The notes under the pieces were generated by a model that saw only the letters and a program-made list of their open reading frames with translations, searched no databases and was not told the DNA's origin. Of a stretch of 64,000 nt of DNA, positions 24,105 through 32,560 are shown one piece after another (position 1 is the first letter of the stretch; every line of letters begins with the position of its first letter). A program made the position numbers and the translations under genes. The DNA comes from Bradyrhizobium algeriense (GTDB lineage Bacteria; Pseudomonadota; Alphaproteobacteria; Rhizobiales; Xanthobacteraceae): NCBI RefSeq assembly GCF_036924595.1, contig NZ_JAZHRV010000001.1, forward strand, positions 4,898,001 to 4,962,000. Reading direction: 5' to 3'.

Positions 24105-25027
24105 GAATCCTTCTGACCGGCGGCAGTTCGTTTACCGGTCTTTGGTTTGCGCGCAGCCTTGCCGCGAGAGGCCATACCGTCGTCGCCCCCCTCAGGGGCA
24201 GCGATTATTCGGACTTGCGCGGCAGTCGCGTTGCCGAGCTCCGCCGAGTTGCTGAAGTCGTCGAGGATTGCCCGTTTGGCTCGGCCCGCTTTCTCGATCT
24301 CGCCGGGACGGGCTCATGGGATCTGTTGTGTCAGCATGCGGCCCAAACCGGCGATTACCGCAATCCGGACTTCGACGTCATTGGCGCCGTCGCCGACAAT
24401 ACGAAGAATGCCGTCGCAGTCCTGAAGGCGATGATGGCGCGCGGCCTGGCAGGCGTCGTGCTGACCGGGTCGGCATTCGAACAGGACGAAGGTGCCGGTG
24501 AAGCGCCGCTCAGAGCTTTTTCCCCTTACGGACTATCGAAAGGCCTCACCTGGCAATATTACCGCTTCCTGAGTGAAACCATGAACTTCAATGTTGGGAA
24601 GTTCGTGATCGCGAATCCGATTGGGCCTTTCGAAGAGCCGCGGTTTTGCAACTATTTGATACGCACCTGGTTCAAGGGCGAAGTTCCGGCGGTACGGACA
24701 CCTCTCTACGTGCGGGACAACATTCATGTCGATCTCCTGGCCGCAGCCTATGCAACCTTTGCTGAGAGAGTGCCCTTGCAGAAGGGCATGACGAAGTTCA
24801 ATCCGAGCTTCTATGTCGAGAGCCAGGGCGCGTTTGCACAACGCTTCGCCACGGAAATGTCATCCCGCCTTGGGGTTGCCTGCCCCGTCACGCTGCTGCA
24901 GCAGGAGGACTTCACCGAACCGATGGTCCGGATCAACACCGACCGGATTGACGGGGCGGAATTCGGCTGGAGCGAGCCATCGGCCTGGGATGCCGAAGCC
25001 GAATTCTATCAGCAGGCCGCAAAATAA
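24101..25027 (+). CDS. NAD-dependent epimerase/reductase (SDR)
   Basis: About 308 residues. The N-terminal RILLTGGSSFTGLWFA is the nucleotide-binding motif, followed by GVVLTGSAFEQDEG and the catalytic SPYGLSKGLTWQYY. It is probably the final 4-reductase or epimerase of the nucleotide-sugar pathway. The GTG start overlaps the preceding stop (GTGA). No CDP-glucose 4,6-dehydratase of the RfbG type is found nearby, so one of the two SDR proteins may fill that step or the enzyme is elsewhere. Confidence 0.85.
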   Translation: MRILLTGGSSFTGLWFARSLAARGHTVVAPLRGSDYSDLRGSRVAELRRVAEVVEDCPFGSARFLDLAGTGSWDLLCQHAAQTGDYRNPDFDVIGAVADNTKNAVAVLKAMMARGLAGVVLTGSAFEQDEGAGEAPLRAFSPYGLSKGLTWQYYRFLSETMNFNVGKFVIANPIGPFEEPRFCNYLIRTWFKGEVPAVRTPLYVRDNIHVDLLAAAYATFAERVPLQKGMTKFNPSFYVESQGAFAQRFATEMSSRLGVACPVTLLQQEDFTEPMVRINTDRIDGAEFGWSEPSAWDAEAEFYQQAAK

Positions 25028-25076
25028 TTGCGGACCGTCGCGTCAGCCCGATACATGGCGTCGCGACCGGTCTGCG

Positions 25077-25316
25077 CTATCTCCGGCAGCTTTCCCTGCA
25101 CGTTTGGGCCTGACTGTCACATGCGCTCTGGCAGGGAGCGCCGAGCGTGGTTGGGCATACGCGCTTGCAAGCATCATTCTGGCTGGCGCAGTTGGCAAAG
25201 CAGGCGTCGCTGGCGGCATCTGCCAACCGCAACTTGCCGATCGAGACGTTGCCTTGACCTGCCGCGGCGGTTCCAATCAGCAGCAGGGACAACGCTGCAC
25301 AGAGCGCGAGCTTCAT
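25077..25316 (-). CDS. Small Cys-rich exported protein (paralogue)
   Basis: A 79-residue protein with signal peptide KLALCAALSLLLIGTAAAG and a mature part carrying eight cysteines: CFANCASQNDACKRVC, then CQSACDSQAQTCRESC. GGAGGTCTCC precedes the ATG. It is the same design as the protein at 174-419. It is likely a disulfide-rich periplasmic or secreted peptide of unknown role. It converges on the sugar-nucleotide operon. Confidence 0.68.
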   Translation of the reverse strand: MKLALCAALSLLLIGTAAAGQGNVSIGKLRLADAASDACFANCASQNDACKRVCPTTLGAPCQSACDSQAQTCRESCRR

Positions 25317-25356
25317 GGAGACCTCCGATTACACAGCCTTTGCGGCTGCAAGACGC

Positions 25357-25734
25357 CTATGCACGGCGGCGGCGAGAACCTTCGCCGCTGGCTTCCGGCT
25401 TGCCAATCACGAATTCTTCGATCTTGTGACCGGTCTTTAGCGCGGCTGTGAGCCAGCGAGGCTGCTTTCCACGACCCGACCAGGTTTCGGAAGGCTCCTC
25501 GGGATTTCGATATTTTGGAAATACGCGCGGGTACTTCCGGCGCTCGCGCGGCGCACTTCGGACATCCGCGGATTCCGATTGGCGCATCTCTTTCTCGCGC
25601 CGAAGTTGCGCCAACCGCTTCTCGAGCTCACGCTTTTCCGACGTCAATCGAACCGACAAGATCTGACTGAGCTCCTCATGGAGCTGCCATAACTCGTCTA
25701 CAGACATTCCATCGAAATTTGGCTTCTTGTTCAT
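25357..25734 (-). CDS. H-NS family nucleoid-associated protein (copy 2)
   Basis: A 125-residue protein. The N-terminal FDGMSVDELWQLHEELSQIL and a long charged coiled coil (SEKRELEKRLAQLRREKEMR) precede the DNA-binding block FPKYRNPEEPSETW, then SGRGKQPRWL. It ends in a basic tail (EGSRRRRA) absent in the other two copies. It sits at the boundary between the nucleotide-sugar operon and the initiating glycosyltransferase, suggesting silencing of this AT-richer exopolysaccharide region. Confidence 0.88.
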   Translation of the reverse strand: MNKKPNFDGMSVDELWQLHEELSQILSVRLTSEKRELEKRLAQLRREKEMRQSESADVRSAPRERRKYPRVFPKYRNPEEPSETWSGRGKQPRWLTAALKTGHKIEEFVIGKPEASGEGSRRRRA

Positions 25735-26027
25735 CCAGCCTGTGCCATCACGATTCGCAACAAACTATAAGTCCGGCGGCGAGCCTTTCCAGCAAAATTG
25801 TAGATTTGGCAACAAATCTCCGCAAACCGCGAGTTTGCCGAGCACTAAACCTAAGTGGTTCAAATATCTCTCAAATCATGACCGACCCGGGATATTTCCG
25901 GAGGCCCGCTCAAGATTGTGCGGCCGGGCAGGTATCAATCCACGGCAAATCGCAAGGTTCCCCACACCCACGGGTTGAAAGAATCCGGCATCCGGCTGAT
26001 CACGAGCGTCGCGATGTCTTCGCCCGA

Positions 26028-27491
26028 TCAGTAAGCGTTGCGCCTACGTAGCACCTCGAAAAAGGTCTTGATCAGGATCTGGATGTCCAGCCACAGGCTC
26101 CAGTTGTTTATGTACCAGAGGTCGAGTTTGACGCGTTCGGAGATGTGCTCGATCGTGGGTGTGCCCCCGCGCGCTCCGTTGCATTGCGCCCAACCGGTCA
26201 TGCCGGGCTTGACGTGATGCCGGAACGCATACTCGCTCAGCACCGTCTCGAAATAGTTGTCGTGAGCCAGCGCATGCGGACGCGGACCAATCAGGGACAT
26301 ATCACCCCTGACGACATTCAGCAGCTGAGGCAATTCATCGATACTTGCCGATCGCAACAGATGGCCAATGGACGTTACCCGCGGATCGTCGCGCGTAGCC
26401 TGCACGACAGCGGACCCGTTTTCCTGGACGGTCATGGTGCGGAATTTGAACATCATGAACTGCTTGCCATTAAATCCCTTGCGGAACTGCCGGAAAATAA
26501 CCGGCCCGGGACTGTCAAGCTTGATGGCGAAAGCCGTGAGCGCCATGATCGGCAGAAAGAACACCAGCGCCAGGGATGCGATGACAACGTCCATCACGCG
26601 CTTGACGAAGCGTTCCGCGGCACTGAGCGGCGCGCGTTGAATTTCGATGGCGAGGACGCGCTGACGCGCCGATGACGCATAATTCGTCAACGTCCGAACC
26701 CGCATGTCGGGCAAGAGCCGCACCGCCACCGGAAGCGATTTGACGTTCTCGCGGATGAACTCCAGCCGGGGTGCATCCTCCCAGGGCATCGCAAGCAAGA
26801 CTTCCCTGCAATTGTTGCGCCTGACAAAGTTTGCGGCTGAGTTGATGACGCTGACGTCGATCGCGTCGCGCTTCACGGGATCGTCTTCCGAACTGAGCGT
26901 GAAGCGGCTGACTTCGGAAGTACCGAAGAAAACCAGGAGATCCCGGGGCTCCAGCGCGGCGATCTCGTGGAAATCGCCGATCAGCACGATGTCCCGCCGG
27001 CCAATCACGCCGCGCAAAACGGCAGCCGCCAGGGCCACCTTGGTACCCTTCCTGACGGCGAGCAATCCCACCGGCGCAGCAAAATAAAAAACCACAAAGG
27101 CGCCACGCGAATAATCGACGCCGATCTTGAGCAGAAACGCAAAGAAGGCGAGCAGCAACCCTGTCGTAAACCAGCAAATCAGTATTTCGCCAATCTCGAC
27201 GCGCGGTTTGGCGCTGTCAGGAAAATCGTAATAACCGCTGCCACTCATGCGCAGGATGTGAATGAAGCTGGCCAACAAGCCGACTGCGCAATGCGGGAGA
27301 ATGTTCGGCACGTCGTTGCCGATGGACAGCTGATAGCCGATGCCCCCCGCCACGCTGGACAACAGGATCACGAAGGCATCTGCGGTCGATAATAAATAGG
27401 GAACCGCGTTGCTGGAGAAACGAGCAGGAGGACCGCCAGCGGAATTGTCGAGCTGGCCTACCTTGTTGCCAATATCCGCTCCGATCGACAT
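26028..27491 (-). CDS. Exopolysaccharide initiating glycosyltransferase (WcaJ/ExoY type)
   Basis: A 487-residue polyisoprenyl-phosphate hexose-1-phosphate transferase. The N-terminal part has several membrane helices and a CoA-binding-like domain (VLIGDFHEIAALEPRDLLVF). The C-terminal bacterial sugar transferase domain is clear: RVMDVVIASLALVFFLPIMA, DSPGPVIFRQFRKGFNGK, MFKFRTM, SIDELPQLLNVVRGDMSLIG then PRP, and KPGMTGWAQ. It loads the first sugar onto undecaprenyl phosphate at the inner membrane. It is divergent from an ExoX/SyrA-like gene. Confidence 0.92.
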   Translation of the reverse strand: MSIGADIGNKVGQLDNSAGGPPARFSSNAVPYLLSTADAFVILLSSVAGGIGYQLSIGNDVPNILPHCAVGLLASFIHILRMSGSGYYDFPDSAKPRVEIGEILICWFTTGLLLAFFAFLLKIGVDYSRGAFVVFYFAAPVGLLAVRKGTKVALAAAVLRGVIGRRDIVLIGDFHEIAALEPRDLLVFFGTSEVSRFTLSSEDDPVKRDAIDVSVINSAANFVRRNNCREVLLAMPWEDAPRLEFIRENVKSLPVAVRLLPDMRVRTLTNYASSARQRVLAIEIQRAPLSAAERFVKRVMDVVIASLALVFFLPIMALTAFAIKLDSPGPVIFRQFRKGFNGKQFMMFKFRTMTVQENGSAVVQATRDDPRVTSIGHLLRSASIDELPQLLNVVRGDMSLIGPRPHALAHDNYFETVLSEYAFRHHVKPGMTGWAQCNGARGGTPTIEHISERVKLDLWYINNWSLWLDIQILIKTFFEVLRRRNAY

Positions 27492-27679
27492 GAAAAATGC
27501 CCGCGCAATATCACTGATACAACTGTCTGATTATTGGCCAGAGACCATAAATCCGACAGACCATCAAAGGCCTAAGTAACTCTTCGTTAATACCCGTGAC
27601 CATACACTCGGGCGGGGTGCAACGCAACATTTAATCAGTTTGAATGCGCTTTTAATCATATTAAGGAGTGAGTAGACGC

Positions 27680-27943
27680 ATGCTGCCCATCCTCGCCTGC
27701 GGTGCCGGCATCTATGTGGGCCTTCACTTCAATATTTTGGCGCTGCTCCCGCTCTCTGTACTGGGCGCCGGGGCATACGTTGTCTCGGCCTGGTCCAACG
27801 GCCAGGGCTTGCTGGACAGCCTAGCCGTCCTGGCACTTCCAATCATCGCCGTTCAGACAGGCTATTTCCTGGGGCTAATGACCCGGCCGGCTTATTTGCA
27901 CTTGCGATCCCGGCTCAATATTCGGCACTCAGAGCGGGTATAA
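27680..27943 (+). CDS. Small membrane protein, ExoX/SyrA-like EPS repressor candidate
   Basis: About 87 residues with two or three transmembrane helices (LACGAGIYVGLHFNILALLP and LAVLALPIIAVQTGYFLGLM) and a basic tail. The Q-x-GYF-LG element at the end of the last helix recalls ExoX/SyrA exopolysaccharide repressors of rhizobia, which restrain the ExoY glycosyltransferase. It is divergent from a WcaJ/ExoY-type gene, which fits that role. AAGGAG lies 11 bases before the ATG; a GTG at 27668 is possible. The family assignment is tentative. Confidence 0.55.
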   Translation: MLPILACGAGIYVGLHFNILALLPLSVLGAGAYVVSAWSNGQGLLDSLAVLALPIIAVQTGYFLGLMTRPAYLHLRSRLNIRHSERV

Positions 27944-27999
27944 TCCCGGGAATACGATTTAAACGCGGATTATTCGAAAATTTCCGCGGCTAGCGGTCC

Positions 28000-28347
28000 C
28001 TACCGCACTTTGTCGGCGAAATACCGGCTGAAGACTTCCTGAATGGCACCCAGACCGCCAAGCTGACGCTCGAGCTCCTGCGTGCGTTTTTCGCCGCTTG
28101 CCATTTGCTGCTCATATTCCTTGATCCTGGCCGCGTCCTTGGCGTCGCGCGTCAGGTATTCGTCATAGTCAGTGCCGGTGGCAAAGGCGGCCTGATCGCG
28201 CGCCGCGTCGACCCGCGCACGCAGGGCGTCTCTCTCTCTCTGGATCGACGCGACTGCGGCCTCAACGGCGGCCGAAATTGAGCCGAGCCGTTCGCTGTCA
28301 GTCTGAGCATCGCGCTCCGCGGAACGAACCTTGAAAGCTCGTGCCAT
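28000..28347 (-). CDS. Conserved helical protein, unknown
   Basis: A 115-residue soluble protein dominated by charged heptad-like helices (SISAAVEAAVASIQRERDAL ... RIKEYEQQMASGEKRTQELE), probably a coiled coil, ending in IQEVFSRYFADKVR. ATG 28347 is selected because AAGGAGACTCGAT precedes it; the longer upstream frame lacks a site. No function recognised. Confidence 0.7.
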   Translation of the reverse strand: MARAFKVRSAERDAQTDSERLGSISAAVEAAVASIQRERDALRARVDAARDQAAFATGTDYDEYLTRDAKDAARIKEYEQQMASGEKRTQELERQLGGLGAIQEVFSRYFADKVR

Positions 28348-28596
28348 ATCGAGTCTCCTTGGGCAGACCGGTCTTCGCTGCACTGCTTCGCTGGACCGGC
28401 AGATCGCTGGACCACCGTTGAGAAAGAAAAGTTTTGTACAGCCTATCGAACCACTGCCCGATCAACAACGTTGCATTTTTTTGAAAAAACGAAAGGCTGG
28501 ATTCCCAGATGATTCGGATTTTCTGCGATAGTAACGACCGTGCAAGCGTATAGGTTTGCCAAGCATATGCCGAGGTGACTACCGGACAGAAGCAAG

Positions 28597-29022
28597 ATGA
28601 GATTTCGAGACACCTTGAAATTTGCTCTTGAGCTGTTTGTGCCTGAAAAGCTCATGCATCCAGGCCGGAGTTCTGCGTCCGATCCGAAGGCTGAGGCGTC
28701 GCAGAATGTCGCGACAAGTCTCGAGGCCGAGGAGACCGTACAGCACCGCAAGGCCCGCCGGATTATCGAGGAGTTGGACCATGCTCAATTTGGCGGTCCC
28801 TCCTTCGGTCCGCAAACGATCGAGTTGATGTCAACGGCGCTGGAAGGTGCCGAGGCTTCCCTGCCCGAACCGGCATCGGACCAGCAGCTTCGATTGATCG
28901 CAGCCAAAATCTTGAAGGTGGCCGGCGACGGCGAGCGCGATCCGATCCGCCTGAAGGCCGCGGCGATGTCTGCCCTGGGGCCGGTCATAGGCAATGCGGA
29001 CGGACAGCCACCGTCGGCCTGA
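28597..29022 (+). CDS. Hypothetical protein
   Basis: A 141-residue soluble protein with no recognised domain. The N-terminus is basic/hydrophobic (RFRDTLKFALELFVPEKLMH). The middle is acidic and helical (EAEETVQHRKARRIIEELDH), and the end is predicted helical (LRLIAAKILKVAGDGERDPI). Codon use resembles its neighbours. It precedes the cyclase-like gene by 139 bases. Confidence 0.6.
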   Translation: MRFRDTLKFALELFVPEKLMHPGRSSASDPKAEASQNVATSLEAEETVQHRKARRIIEELDHAQFGGPSFGPQTIELMSTALEGAEASLPEPASDQQLRLIAAKILKVAGDGERDPIRLKAAAMSALGPVIGNADGQPPSA

Positions 29023-29161
29023 GCGCAAGCGCCGCCGATGTTACTGCCCCCTATATGCGCCTGATCGGACGGGGTGATTTGCCACTCAAGCGGATGGCAA
29101 GCTATAAGCCGGTCGGGCGGTCGCCTGATCGTCTCGCCCGCTCTGCCTGGGGACAATCAAA

Positions 29162-30178
29162 GTGGTTCATCGTGAAGCTCCTAAATCGATCCTGGTTCAC
29201 GCGCTTTTTGGACTGAGGAAACTGCTGGGCGTCGCAACGTTCGCTCTGATAATTGTTCTGGTAGGCCCGAAGCTGTTTGTCCTGTTCGACAATCCAAAGA
29301 ACGCAACGATCCCGGCCAAGCTGTTCGAGGCGCGCGAATACATTCTCGGTAAATCCGCGCCGGTGCTGCATCGATATGTGCCGACCAACATTGCCGGCAG
29401 CGATCGTTCCGACTGGATCCTCATTGGCCTCGCCATCGTCGTCACTATTTTCTCCGGCTCGATCGCCCAGCGCTCGCAAACCGCCCAGAACCGGCGGCTT
29501 CTGCGAAAGTCGGCCCAGGCATGGCGCCGCAAGGAGGGTGTGAAGCCGGGCTCCAAGCTCGACGCCGAACTGGAGACCACGCTGCGAATGGCGGAAAGCG
29601 GCAAGACCGTGAACCGTCAGGAGTTGTTGCGGGTATTTGCCGAAACCAAGAAGAAGCTGGACACGTTCGGCCGTGAAGTGGCCTTCCTTGCCGTCGACGT
29701 GGTCGGCTCGGCGGGGATGAAGCACGGCGAGGATCACGCTTCAATTCAATATGACTTCGAGGAGTATCGAAAGCTCGTCGAGCGCATCTTTCGCGCCAGG
29801 GGCGTGTTGAAGACGGCATGGACGCCCGACGGCGTGATGGCATGCTTCGCCCATGTGGAGGACGCTTGCCAGTCGGGCAAGGACGTCATCAAGAGTCTCA
29901 AGGTGTTCAACCGCGATGTGAAACTGTCCAAGGCCGATTTCGCCGTTCGCTGCGGCGTCAACGCGGGCCTGGTCTACTTCGACGACACAACTCCGCTCGA
30001 GACAATCTCGGATCGCGTCATCGACGTCGCCGGGCACATGCAGAAGAACGCCGAGCCGAATACCGTGCTGGTGGCGCGCAAGATCATCGAGCCGTTGCGT
30101 CAGCTTGAGGAATTTACCCACACCACCCAAGTCATCGACGGCTACGAAGCCAGCGTGTGGCGGGATACCGTCTCTTAA
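29162..30178 (+). CDS. Membrane-bound class III adenylate/guanylate cyclase-like protein
   Basis: A 338-residue protein. Two N-terminal transmembrane helices (LLGVATFALIIVLVGPKLFV and SDWILIGLAIVVTIFSG) flank a periplasmic loop of about 60 residues. The C-terminal half fits a class III nucleotide cyclase homology domain: FLAVDVVGSAGMK keeps the first metal Asp, TPDGVMACFA the second, and SDRVIDVAGHMQKNAEPNTV the later motif. The purine-specifying and transition-state residues are not obviously conserved, so it may be inactive or regulatory. GTG start. It lies within a polysaccharide gene region. Confidence 0.75.
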   Translation: MVHREAPKSILVHALFGLRKLLGVATFALIIVLVGPKLFVLFDNPKNATIPAKLFEAREYILGKSAPVLHRYVPTNIAGSDRSDWILIGLAIVVTIFSGSIAQRSQTAQNRRLLRKSAQAWRRKEGVKPGSKLDAELETTLRMAESGKTVNRQELLRVFAETKKKLDTFGREVAFLAVDVVGSAGMKHGEDHASIQYDFEEYRKLVERIFRARGVLKTAWTPDGVMACFAHVEDACQSGKDVIKSLKVFNRDVKLSKADFAVRCGVNAGLVYFDDTTPLETISDRVIDVAGHMQKNAEPNTVLVARKIIEPLRQLEEFTHTTQVIDGYEASVWRDTVS

Positions 30179-30617
30179 GCCACGCTCGGCTGCGTCCGCC
30201 ACACCCCTCATAGCGCCCATCATGCGGCACGTTTGCGAGCCGCGAAAACGGCCGCTCCGAATGCAGCCGTGAGCGTTGCCGTCGATCACGGTGATCAGAC
30301 GGCTGCGCTGGCGCTGTAGCGACTCCGCAGCCACAATTTACAGTGGAAGGTCGCCCCTTAAAAAAATGCGAACAGCTCGAAAGTGACAAGACCTTTGCGT
30401 GACGGGCGTGCTGCGCGAGCAGAGGACCTGCTTGCCTGAGGCATAAGCGATCAACACAGTAAAAGTATCATTCACGCGTCATAATACGACATTAGGTAAC
30501 ATTGGAGCTGGCGAACTTTAAATAAACACTTGGGCCAGCCTTGGGACGCAGTCGTCGACCGGAGCCTGGCGGGAACATTCAGTGTTCGGCGCTGGCTCTC
30601 AACGGGAGCATAATTAA
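30179..30617. other. Intergenic stretch, no gene seen
   Basis: No convincing reading frame. The right half (30460-30540) becomes AT-rich (cgtcataatacgacattagg) and probably holds the promoter of the PEPxxWA gene at 30618. Confidence 0.45.
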
Positions 30618-31322
30618 ATGGTTGGTACTATCGCTAAACTGTCTTGCGCTGTTCTTCTTGTTGTATCCGCTGTGCCAGCCAAAGCTGTCGAGGTGATCAC
30701 GAACGGCGACTTTCAATCGGGTCTGACGGGATGGACCTCGTACACCACCGCGAACGGAACGATCGCGGCTACCCCGAGCTTGCCAGGTGCTCCGCAGCCG
30801 CAGAACGCCTCGGTCGTCTCTTTCAACGTGACGGGTTCCGGCGCTTCGAACGCGTTGTTCCTGAACGCAGGCAAGATCAATCCTCCCTATGGTTCCGCTC
30901 CCGGGGAAGGTGGTGGCGTCTCGCAGACGTTCACGACGTCGGGTGGCATGGCGACATTCTCGGCCGATATAGCGGCATTTACCCGCGTGAATGGTCTCAC
31001 GGCGTTCGGATTGATGAGCGTACTGCTGGATGGCGTGGTGTTGGACAGCTTTGACTTCGTCGGCGCTGGCACATCGACGACACTGCACAACACGCTGGAC
31101 TTCACCACCAACCTTACGGCTGGGCAGCATACCATCCAGCTACAGGCCACGCGTATCTTCGCACCCGGTGGTGGCGTTACCTCGCAGTACTTCGACAACG
31201 TATCGCTCGACGTGCTGACGCCCGTTCCGGAACCCTCAACCTGGGCGATGCTGATCCTTGGCTTCGTTGGTGTGGGTTTCATAGCTTACCGCCGTCGCAA
31301 CGGCGCAACGCTCGCGGCCTGA
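30618..31322 (+). CDS. PEPxxWA-CTERM domain secreted protein (copy 3)
   Basis: A 234-residue exported protein. Signal peptide to about residue 23 (VVSAVPAKA), then a lectin-like beta body that opens [20 protein letters not shown], a pattern shared with carbohydrate-binding jelly-roll domains of PEP-CTERM proteins, and ends in [13 protein letters not shown]. The anchor is [20 protein letters not shown] then AYRRRNG. It is probably displayed at the envelope. Lone gene with its own terminator, between the cyclase-like gene and the wecB/nfrB pair. Confidence 0.9.
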   Translation: MVGTIAKLSCAVLLVVSAVPAKAVEVITNGDFQSGLTGWTSYTTANGTIAATPSLPGAPQPQNASVVSFNVTGSGASNALFLNAGKINPPYGSAPGEGGGVSQTFTTSGGMATFSADIAAFTRVNGLTAFGLMSVLLDGVVLDSFDFVGAGTSTTLHNTLDFTTNLTAGQHTIQLQATRIFAPGGGVTSQYFDNVSLDVLTPVPEPSTWAMLILGFVGVGFIAYRRRNGATLAA

Positions 31323-31343
31323 TCAGCGCTTCCGATTGGACTG

Positions 31344-31372
31344 AGAAGCCGCCGCAGGGCGGCTTCTTTTTT
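31344..31372 (+). terminator. Rho-independent terminator
   Basis: GAAGCCGCC pairs with GGCGGCTTC around a short loop and is followed by TTTTTT, 22 bases behind the PEPxxWA gene. Confidence 0.8.
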
Positions 31373-31739
31373 GTACCGTGCTGAACCCTGCTGCGCGGCA
31401 AGTACGTCGGTTGAGAGACAAAAAGCGGGCATCAACCTCAGTGCGTCACGCCATCGACTCTATGAGGACATGGAAGCGGGCTTGTCGTGCCGACCACCAA
31501 CGCTTGTGCCGGAGAAAACGCAGCCGCGCACAAGGCAATTTTGTGCGATCGTATCCCTTGATTGCAATCATCTTCAGCCCACAATTAAGGAAAAGCAGAA
31601 AACTGCCACCTGAAGACCGCGCCAAGGTCGCCGGACTAAGTAAATAAAATCATTGGAATATTTTTTAATCACCCGCGTTGACCGCCGCAAAATTATCACA
31701 TATGTTTTACCTTTAATTGGTTAATTTAAGGGTTTTGCG
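31373..31739. other. Intergenic stretch, no gene seen
   Basis: No supported gene. The last 100 bases are strongly AT-rich (taaataaaatcattggaata; cacatatgttttacctttaa), consistent with a promoter for the small gene at 31740. Confidence 0.45.
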
Positions 31740-31949
31740 GTGGCGGCCGTGGATACCAAACTCAGCTCCGATTTGAGACGGTTGCGATACGCCCTTGAGG
31801 CGGTTTCGGCGGATCTGGATGCCATTGAACAACGGCCGCACCCTTTGCTTCGTTCGGCCGCGGCAAATCTCGAGGCTAATCGGGGCGACGGCCTGGAGAC
31901 ATTCGTCAATCACTTTGTTTTTGCGGTAAAGCGCGGCGTCCTGCGGTAG
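31740..31949 (+). CDS. Small helical protein, unknown
   Basis: A 69-residue protein starting GTG at the edge of an AT-rich upstream region. It is predicted mainly helical (SSDLRRLRYALEAVSADLDA ... LEANRGDGLETFVNHFVFAV). No family is recognised. Support is reading-frame length and promoter-like context only. Confidence 0.5.
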   Translation: MAAVDTKLSSDLRRLRYALEAVSADLDAIEQRPHPLLRSAAANLEANRGDGLETFVNHFVFAVKRGVLR

Positions 31950-32133
31950 ACGAGCGACAGCCCGCAAGCATTGAGCCTTCCATAGCGCGCGTGGCGAAAA
32001 CCAGGCACGAAGCAAGCCCATTTGTATGGCATTGCTCTTGGATGCCGTTGCCGGCTCCATTGTTACATCGTGACCCAGCCAGGCGATGGGGTTTGTGGTT
32101 CACTTTGGAAACCCCTTGATCGAGATCTCATTT

Positions 32134-32340
32134 ATGCCGGTCGACATTGTAAAAGCCTATTTCGAGATTCAGCTGCTTCGCGAAGAGATTCGAAGGGCGG
32201 AGCTCGCTCTCAGGATTTCTTTCGCGCGTCCGCCGAACCGTCCTCGCTACACCGGGGGCATGAAAGCCCGTAGCTCGCCGGCGACCAATCCACATCGCAA
32301 ATCGATTTCCGGCGACCGCGTTAATGGTCAAGATTTATGA
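32134..32340 (+). CDS. Small protein, unknown
   Basis: A 68-residue frame beginning MPVDIVKAYFEIQLLREEIR, an amphipathic helix of RAELALR type, followed by a basic Pro/Arg-rich tail. ATG 32134 is preferred because the upstream in-frame sequence is not protein-like. Function unknown. It precedes wecB. Confidence 0.45.
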   Translation: MPVDIVKAYFEIQLLREEIRRAELALRISFARPPNRPRYTGGMKARSSPATNPHRKSISGDRVNGQDL

Positions 32341-32560
32341 TGCCCGCATAAATACGGGCACCGCATTTACCATGCAGGCAAATCTCCCCGCATTTCCACG
32401 GTAATCCCCGAAAATCTATTTAAATCAATTGTCTAATTCTTGGTTGCTGGCTAAAACACCAGCGATTTCCAATGGTGCCGTCGGGTTAGTGGCGATGTAG
32501 CGGCATTTTCGATTTCTATTTCGTGTCGTGGGGGACGATGCGATTTTTTGAAAGCAAGGT

